DNA of 18,056 bases from Chitinophagaceae bacterium (GTDB lineage Bacteria > Bacteroidota > Bacteroidia > Chitinophagales > Chitinophagaceae). The notes under the pieces are model-generated. The model saw only the letters and a program-made list of their open reading frames with translations, was not told the origin of the DNA and ran no database searches. Below are positions 14,670-18,056 of the stretch, piece by piece. Each line of letters opens with the position of its first letter. Positions within the stretch are counted from its first letter, which is position 1. The DNA is taken from positions 1 to 18,056 of the forward strand of contig DPWF01000044.1 of the NCBI GenBank assembly GCA_003526435.1, in the 5' to 3' direction. Position numbers and translations under genes: made by a program.

Positions 14670-15621
14670 TCCCATCTTTCTCCATTACTTTCTTCCACAG
14701 TTCAGGAATTCGTTTGATCCATACCAGTTCTCTTCTTTTCAGTGAAGCATCTTCGGCAGGGTAACCAAAATAGGTTTTACCACCTTCCAGCGAAGAAGGA
14801 ACACCACTTTGTGCCAGTACAACAGCATTGGCCCCAATGGTAAGGGTTTTACTTACGCCAACCTGTCCCCAGAGTGTAACGCCATCCTCTATAATGGTTC
14901 CGCCGGCAATACCAACCTGTGCGGCAAATAAACAGTTGCTGCCAACAGTGGTATCGTGTCCAATATGCACCATATTATCCATACAGGTGCCTTTGCCGAT
15001 CCTGGTTTCGGCAGTTACACCTCTGTCGATGGTGCAACCGGCACCAATTTCCACATGATCTTCAATCACTACATTACCACAACTCAGCATTTTTTTAAAC
15101 CATACATCACGGTTTTTTTTGCTGTTGTAATAAAAAGCATCGCTGCCAATAACACTACCTGATTGTATTACTACATGGTTGCCGATGATGGTATGATCTA
15201 GTATGGTTACATTCGGATGAATGATGCAATGGTCGCCAATTTGTACATGTTCACCAATAAAACAGTTGGGCATTACAACTGAAGTTTCGCCAATAACTGC
15301 GGTTGAACTGATGCTTGTTTGTGCAGGCGTAAAAGGTCTGAAATGCTTAACAATTTTTAAATACGCTTCAAAAGGTTCATCAGTAATCAATATACTTTTA
15401 CCATCTGGAATCACAACATCAGCAGTATTGATAATGATAAAATCTGCAGCACTGTTTAAACACTTATCATAGTATTTTGGATGGTCCACAAAAACCAAAT
15501 CTCCACTTTCTACCTTATGAATTTCGTTGAAACCGGTAATCATGGCCTGCGGATTTCCTTTGAGCTCAGCGTTGATCAATGATGCGATCCAGCTTGCAGA
15601 AACGGGTGCGGGGAACTTCAT
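14665..15621 (-). CDS. LpxD-like UDP-3-O-acylglucosamine N-acyltransferase
   Basis: 318 residues from ATG at 15621. An upstream TTG at 15645 overlaps the -7 box and is rejected. The N-terminal uridine-binding-like domain (about 1-95) is followed by a left-handed parallel beta-helix of hexapeptide repeats (IGDHC, IIGNHV, IEDHVEIGAG, IGKGT), then a C-terminal helix. The catalytic His of LpxD matches H222 (in HIGHDTTVG), and EIGAGCTIDRG is characteristic. The family N-acylates UDP-3-O-acyl-glucosamine in lipid A synthesis. Bacteroidota usually keep lpxD with lpxC/fabZ-lpxA, and none is here, so this may be a paralog with another nucleotide-sugar substrate. The stop codon lies within the heptamer repeat. 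Confidence 0.85.
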   Translation of the reverse strand: MKFPAPVSASWIASLINAELKGNPQAMITGFNEIHKVESGDLVFVDHPKYYDKCLNSAADFIIINTADVVIPDGKSILITDEPFEAYLKIVKHFRPFTPAQTSISSTAVIGETSVVMPNCFIGEHVQIGDHCIIHPNVTILDHTIIGNHVVIQSGSVIGSDAFYYNSKKNRDVWFKKMLSCGNVVIEDHVEIGAGCTIDRGVTAETRIGKGTCMDNMVHIGHDTTVGSNCLFAAQVGIAGGTIIEDGVTLWGQVGVSKTLTIGANAVVLAQSGVPSSLEGGKTYFGYPAEDASLKRRELVWIKRIPELWKKVMEKDGK

Positions 15622-15642
15622 ATGCCCTTTTTTTGTTAAAAT

Positions 15643-15650
15643 CAAAGGTA
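15643..15650 (-). promoter_or_regulatory. -7 element TACCTTTG of the LpxD-like gene
   Basis: Exact TAnnTTTG match on the minus strand, 21 nt upstream of the ATG at 15621. No TTTG -33 at normal spacing. Confidence 0.5.
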
Positions 15651-15955
15651 ATGACCGCTTTTGATGAGAAATTATTTTAGTTGGATTTTAACGTAAAAAA
15701 CAGCTTGTTTTTTCTGTTGTAATCCCTTTTTGTGTTACCGGATGATCATATCCGTAATAAAATTCAATCCTTTGAAACCCTTTATTCATCAATATTTCAG
15801 AAGATCATTATTTTTTATCTTTTGAAGTTTGTATTGCTTATCTGGTATAAAACACAACCTGTAAAGAGCTTGTAAAACACTGAGCTATTCACAACATCCC
15901 CTAAAATGTGAATAAAATTGTTTAAAAATTTTTTTGCTTTCGATAAAACTCTTTT
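15651..15955. other. Gene-free AT-rich intergenic stretch
   Basis: About 305 bp between the LpxD-like promoter and the candidate small-RNA promoter. No reading frame of note. It holds a bulged inverted repeat around GGATGATCATATCC (15740-15753), several T-runs, and the pair of DnaA-box-like motifs at 15885-15915. Nothing else is recognised. Confidence 0.6.
15885..15915. repeat. Inverted pair of DnaA-box-like motifs
   Basis: CTATTCACA (15885-15893) is one base off TTATNCACA. TGTGAATAA (15907-15915) is an exact TTATTCACA on the minus strand. Together they form an 8-bp inverted repeat with a 13-nt loop, next to an A/T-rich stretch. They could be protein-binding sites or just a hairpin; two boxes do not make an origin. 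Confidence 0.35.
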
Positions 15956-15963
15956 TAATATTG
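15933..15963 (+). promoter_or_regulatory. Promoter TTTG-N19-TAATATTG for the short RNA/rluE leader
   Basis: TTTG (15933-15936), a 19-nt spacer and TAATATTG (15956-15963), one base off TAnnTTTG. Predicted start is about 15967-15969, at GGG. Confidence 0.5.
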
Positions 15964-15967
15964 TGTA

Positions 15968-16038
15968 GGGAAATTTATTTCCCAGTACTTACTAACCCAT
16001 CCATATACAAAGTCTCGCTTCTGCGGGACTTTTGTTTT
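15968..16038 (+). ncRNA. Candidate ~70-nt small RNA or rluE leader attenuator
   Basis: Defined by the promoter at 15933-15963 and the terminator at 16009-16038. The predicted RNA begins with a perfect hairpin GGGAAA-TTTA-TTTCCC (15968-15983), continues with a C-rich unpaired stretch (including CCCATCC) and ends at the terminator hairpin. No reading frame is seen. It may be a free small RNA, or the 5' leader of rluE with conditional termination. Family not recognised. Confidence 0.4.
16009..16038 (+). terminator. Intrinsic terminator just before rluE
   Basis: Ten-bp stem AAAGTCTCGC (16009-16018) / GCGGGACTTT (16023-16032), one G-U pair, TTCT loop, then TTTTGTTTT. It ends 2 nt before the rluE ATG, so anything transcribed from upstream must pass it to express rluE. 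Confidence 0.8.
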
Positions 16039-16040
16039 AC

Positions 16041-16628
16041 ATGAATTACTACTTCATCATCTACAAACCTTATCTCGTTCAATCGCAGTTTTCACCGGTT
16101 GAAGGAAAGCAAACATTAGCCGATTTTTTTGATGTGCCTACAGATGTTTATCCGGTTGGAAGACTTGATTACGACAGCGAAGGTTTATTGATATTGACCA
16201 ATGATAAACAATTGAATCATCGTTTGCTGCATCCGAAATTTAAACATGAAAGAGAGTACTGGGTACAGGTAGATGGAGCCATTACGCATGAAGCCATTGC
16301 ACAACTGTCTAAAGGAGTAACCATTGCTGTTGATGGTAAACAACATCTAACTGCAATGGCGAAAGTTCATCGTTTCGAAATAGATCCCGAGGTTCCGGTT
16401 AGAAACCCGCCCATCCGTTTCCGAAAAGAAATTCCTGCACCATGGATCAGCATGATTTTACATGAGGGGAAAAACAGACAGGTAAGAAAAATGACAGCAA
16501 GTGTTGGCTTTCCTACCCTGAGACTTATTCGTTACCGGATTGAACAATTAACCATCGATGGAATGCAACCTGGCGATCTTGTTACTATTCCAAAAGCATC
16601 ATTATTTAAACAACTGTTCCATGAATAA
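16041..16628 (+). CDS. rluE: RsuA/RluE-family pseudouridine synthase
   Basis: 195 residues from ATG at 16041; an upstream TTG at 16032 falls in the terminator tail and is rejected. There is no S4 domain, as in RluE, and the protein starts directly with YYFIIYKPYLVQSQF. The catalytic Asp is D43 in GRLDYDSEGLL. The C-terminal HEGKNRQVRKM signature is the second conserved RsuA-family motif. RluE isomerises U2457 of 23S rRNA in E. coli; assignment to RluE rather than another short RsuA-type enzyme is by length and domain content. The GNAT gene overlaps its end by 8 bp, so the two are probably translationally coupled. Expression may depend on readthrough of the terminator directly upstream. Confidence 0.88.
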   Translation: MNYYFIIYKPYLVQSQFSPVEGKQTLADFFDVPTDVYPVGRLDYDSEGLLILTNDKQLNHRLLHPKFKHEREYWVQVDGAITHEAIAQLSKGVTIAVDGKQHLTAMAKVHRFEIDPEVPVRNPPIRFRKEIPAPWISMILHEGKNRQVRKMTASVGFPTLRLIRYRIEQLTIDGMQPGDLVTIPKASLFKQLFHE

Positions 16629-17097
16629 TTCTGTTATTGCTCAAAATGCTGTTTATTCTATTACAACTGATCCTGACGCCATGGATATCGCCACTATTCA
16701 TCGGTATCTATCGGAAGAATCCTATTGGGCCAAACATATTCCTATTGCATTGGTTCAAAAATCGATCAGGCATTCCCTTTGTTTTGGTGTTTTTGATGGA
16801 AATAAACAAGTAGGTTTTGCCAGGGTCATTACCGACAAGACCTGTTTTGCTTACCTGGCCGATGTATTTATTTTACCTGCATACCGCGGACAAGGTTTGT
16901 CGAAATGGCTGATGGGAACCATTCATGCACATCCCGATTTACAGGGTCTGAGAAGATGGATGTTGTTCACCAAAGATGCCCATGGTTTATACAGTCAGTT
17001 TGGTTGGGAACAGATGCCTGATCATCTGACCAGCCGTATCATGCAGATTCATCATCCTGATGTTTACCTGCCCTCTGACCAACAGGCTGCTGAATAA
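16621..17097 (+). CDS. GNAT-family N-acetyltransferase
   Basis: 158 residues from ATG at 16621, which overlaps the rluE stop (ATGAATAA). A longer frame back to 16558 lies inside rluE and is rejected. GNAT motif A is clear at 81-98: DVFILPAYRGQGLSKWLM, with the acetyl-CoA pyrophosphate loop R89-G-Q-G. The preceding strand FGVFDGNKQVGFARVI and the C-terminal WMLFTKDAHGLYSQFGW are typical of this small single-domain GNAT group. It transfers an acetyl group from acetyl-CoA to an amine; the acceptor is unknown. No own promoter is visible. Confidence 0.88.
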   Translation: MNNSVIAQNAVYSITTDPDAMDIATIHRYLSEESYWAKHIPIALVQKSIRHSLCFGVFDGNKQVGFARVITDKTCFAYLADVFILPAYRGQGLSKWLMGTIHAHPDLQGLRRWMLFTKDAHGLYSQFGWEQMPDHLTSRIMQIHHPDVYLPSDQQAAE

Positions 17098-17133
17098 TCC
17101 GCTAATCTTTCACCAATCTTGCCTGCTAAGCGT

Positions 17134-17141
17134 TAATTTTG
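17134..17141 (+). promoter_or_regulatory. -7 element TAATTTTG of lysS
   Basis: Exact TAnnTTTG match 28 nt upstream of the lysS ATG. No clean -33 TTTG. Confidence 0.4.
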
Positions 17142-17169
17142 CTGCTCTTTAAGTAATCGTAGCATTTAT

Positions 17170-18056
17170 ATGAGTCAAGCACATTTATCGGAACAGGAAC
17201 TGATACGCCGTGAGAAACTGGCCAAATTGCAGGAAGCAGGTATTGATCCATTCCCCGCCGCTTTGTATCCTGTTAGTCATTATTCAACAGATATTAAAGA
17301 AAACTATTCAGAAGAAACCAAGGATTCATTTGCCGGCATTTGTGTGGCAGGAAGGGTCATGAGTATCAATGACAAAGGCAAAGTGTTCTTTATCAAAATA
17401 CAGGACAGCAAGGGCATTATACAATTATATGTGAAGCGCGATGACATTTGTCCGGAAGAAGACAAGTCGTTCTGGGATCATGTGATTAAACATGGCCTTG
17501 ATCTGGGTGATATTATCGGTGTAACAGGGTTTGCTTTTATTACCAAAACAGGAGAAACATCTGTTCATGCGCAAACATTTACCATGCTTGCCAAATCGCT
17601 TAAACCACTTCCGGTAGTGAAACGCGATGAGGAAGGAAATGTTTTTGATGCCGTTACCGACCCTGAATTCAGGTACCGCCAGCGTTATGCCGACCTGATC
17701 ATCAACCCCGATGTAAAAGATACATTTGTAAAGCGTACCAAACTGATCAATACCATCCGCACTTTCCTGAATGAGCAGGGAGCACTGGAAGTAGATACAC
17801 CTGTATTGCAGGCTATTCCCGGAGGTGCAGCGGCCAGACCCTTCATTACACATCATAATGCGCTCGACGTTCCTTTTTACCTTCGTATTGCCAATGAGCT
17901 ATACCTGAAGCGTTTGATTGTTGGTGGATTCGACTGGGTATATGAATTCAGCCGCAATTTCAGGAATGAAGGAATGGATAGAACACACAATCCCGAGTTC
18001 ACGGTACTTGAGTGGTATACAGCTTACAAAGATTATTTCTGGATGATGGAAACCAC
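17170..18056 (+). CDS. lysS: Lysyl-tRNA synthetase, class II (5' part, cut by window end)
   Basis: 295 complete codons are visible before the edge; full-length enzymes are about 500 residues. ATG at 17170 begins MSQAHLSEQELIRREKLAKL, the usual N-terminal helix. The anticodon-binding OB fold spans about 55-145 (VAGRVMSINDKGKVFFIKIQ). The class II catalytic domain starts near 165, with RQRYADLI, the substrate loop GGAAARPFITHHN (218-230), and motif 2 around FSRNFRNEGMDRTHNPEF (260-277). It charges tRNA-Lys. It lies 72 bp after the GNAT gene with its own -7 element. Confidence 0.95.
   Translation, partial: MSQAHLSEQELIRREKLAKLQEAGIDPFPAALYPVSHYSTDIKENYSEETKDSFAGICVAGRVMSINDKGKVFFIKIQDSKGIIQLYVKRDDICPEEDKSFWDHVIKHGLDLGDIIGVTGFAFITKTGETSVHAQTFTMLAKSLKPLPVVKRDEEGNVFDAVTDPEFRYRQRYADLIINPDVKDTFVKRTKLINTIRTFLNEQGALEVDTPVLQAIPGGAAARPFITHHNALDVPFYLRIANELYLKRLIVGGFDWVYEFSRNFRNEGMDRTHNPEFTVLEWYTAYKDYFWMMET

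Noticed and set aside
15651..16040. Chromosomal replication origin
   Set aside because: Only two DnaA-box-like motifs and no dnaA/dnaN neighbours; not enough to call oriC.
17425..17856. 143-codon open frame on the minus strand inside lysS
   Set aside because: The plus-strand frame encodes clear LysRS motifs; the antisense product has no recognisable features.

Overview
The window looks like a chromosomal segment of a Bacteroidota member, most likely of the Chitinophagaceae type. The reasons are moderate GC, repeated Bacteroidota -7 elements (TAnnTTTG, or the variant TATCTTCG) placed very close to start codons, few Shine-Dalgarno sequences, a TonB-dependent receptor with an N-terminal carboxypeptidase-regulatory-like domain, a DUF5106-type thioredoxin protein and a tandem rhomboid pair followed by a membrane-anchored EEP enzyme. 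The family-level placement is inference from protein style only.

Layout. 45-1559 (-) is an exported thioredoxin-fold protein. 1651-6140 (+) holds rlmD, a rhomboid protease, a second rhomboid-like protein lacking the catalytic residues, and an endonuclease/exonuclease/phosphatase-family protein. 6142-7772 (+) is cysS, preceded by a 13-residue reading frame ending in five consecutive Cys codons. 7861-12534 is a metal-handling block: TonB-dependent receptor (-), divergent DtxR/MntR-family regulator (+), MerC-like membrane protein (-), divergent SCO1/SenC protein (+) and a Fur-family repressor (+). Candidate operators lie inside the promoters of both minus-strand genes: a DtxR-like palindrome in front of the receptor and a 7-1-7 Fur-type palindrome in front of merC. 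12587-14581 (+) has an extended SDR, a small Cys-containing protein and a thioredoxin-like protein with a CGDS active site. 14584-14669 is a heptamer-built inverted repeat that also provides the stop codon of the LpxD-like acyltransferase (14665-15621, -). 15651-16040 is the only long gene-free stretch; it holds an inverted pair of DnaA-box-like motifs and a candidate short RNA ending at a strong terminator just before rluE. 16041-17097 is an overlapping rluE/GNAT pair, and 17170-18056 is the 5' part of lysS, cut by the window edge.

How it fits together. Housekeeping translation genes (rlmD, cysS, rluE, lysS) alternate with envelope and metal genes. The most interesting signals are regulatory: the Cys-run leader in front of cysteinyl-tRNA synthetase (an attenuation candidate), the promoter-hairpin-terminator unit in front of rluE, the two metal-regulator operator candidates, and several starts so close to a -7 element that the mRNAs should be leaderless. 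No tRNA, rRNA, CRISPR array, IS element or prophage gene was seen.
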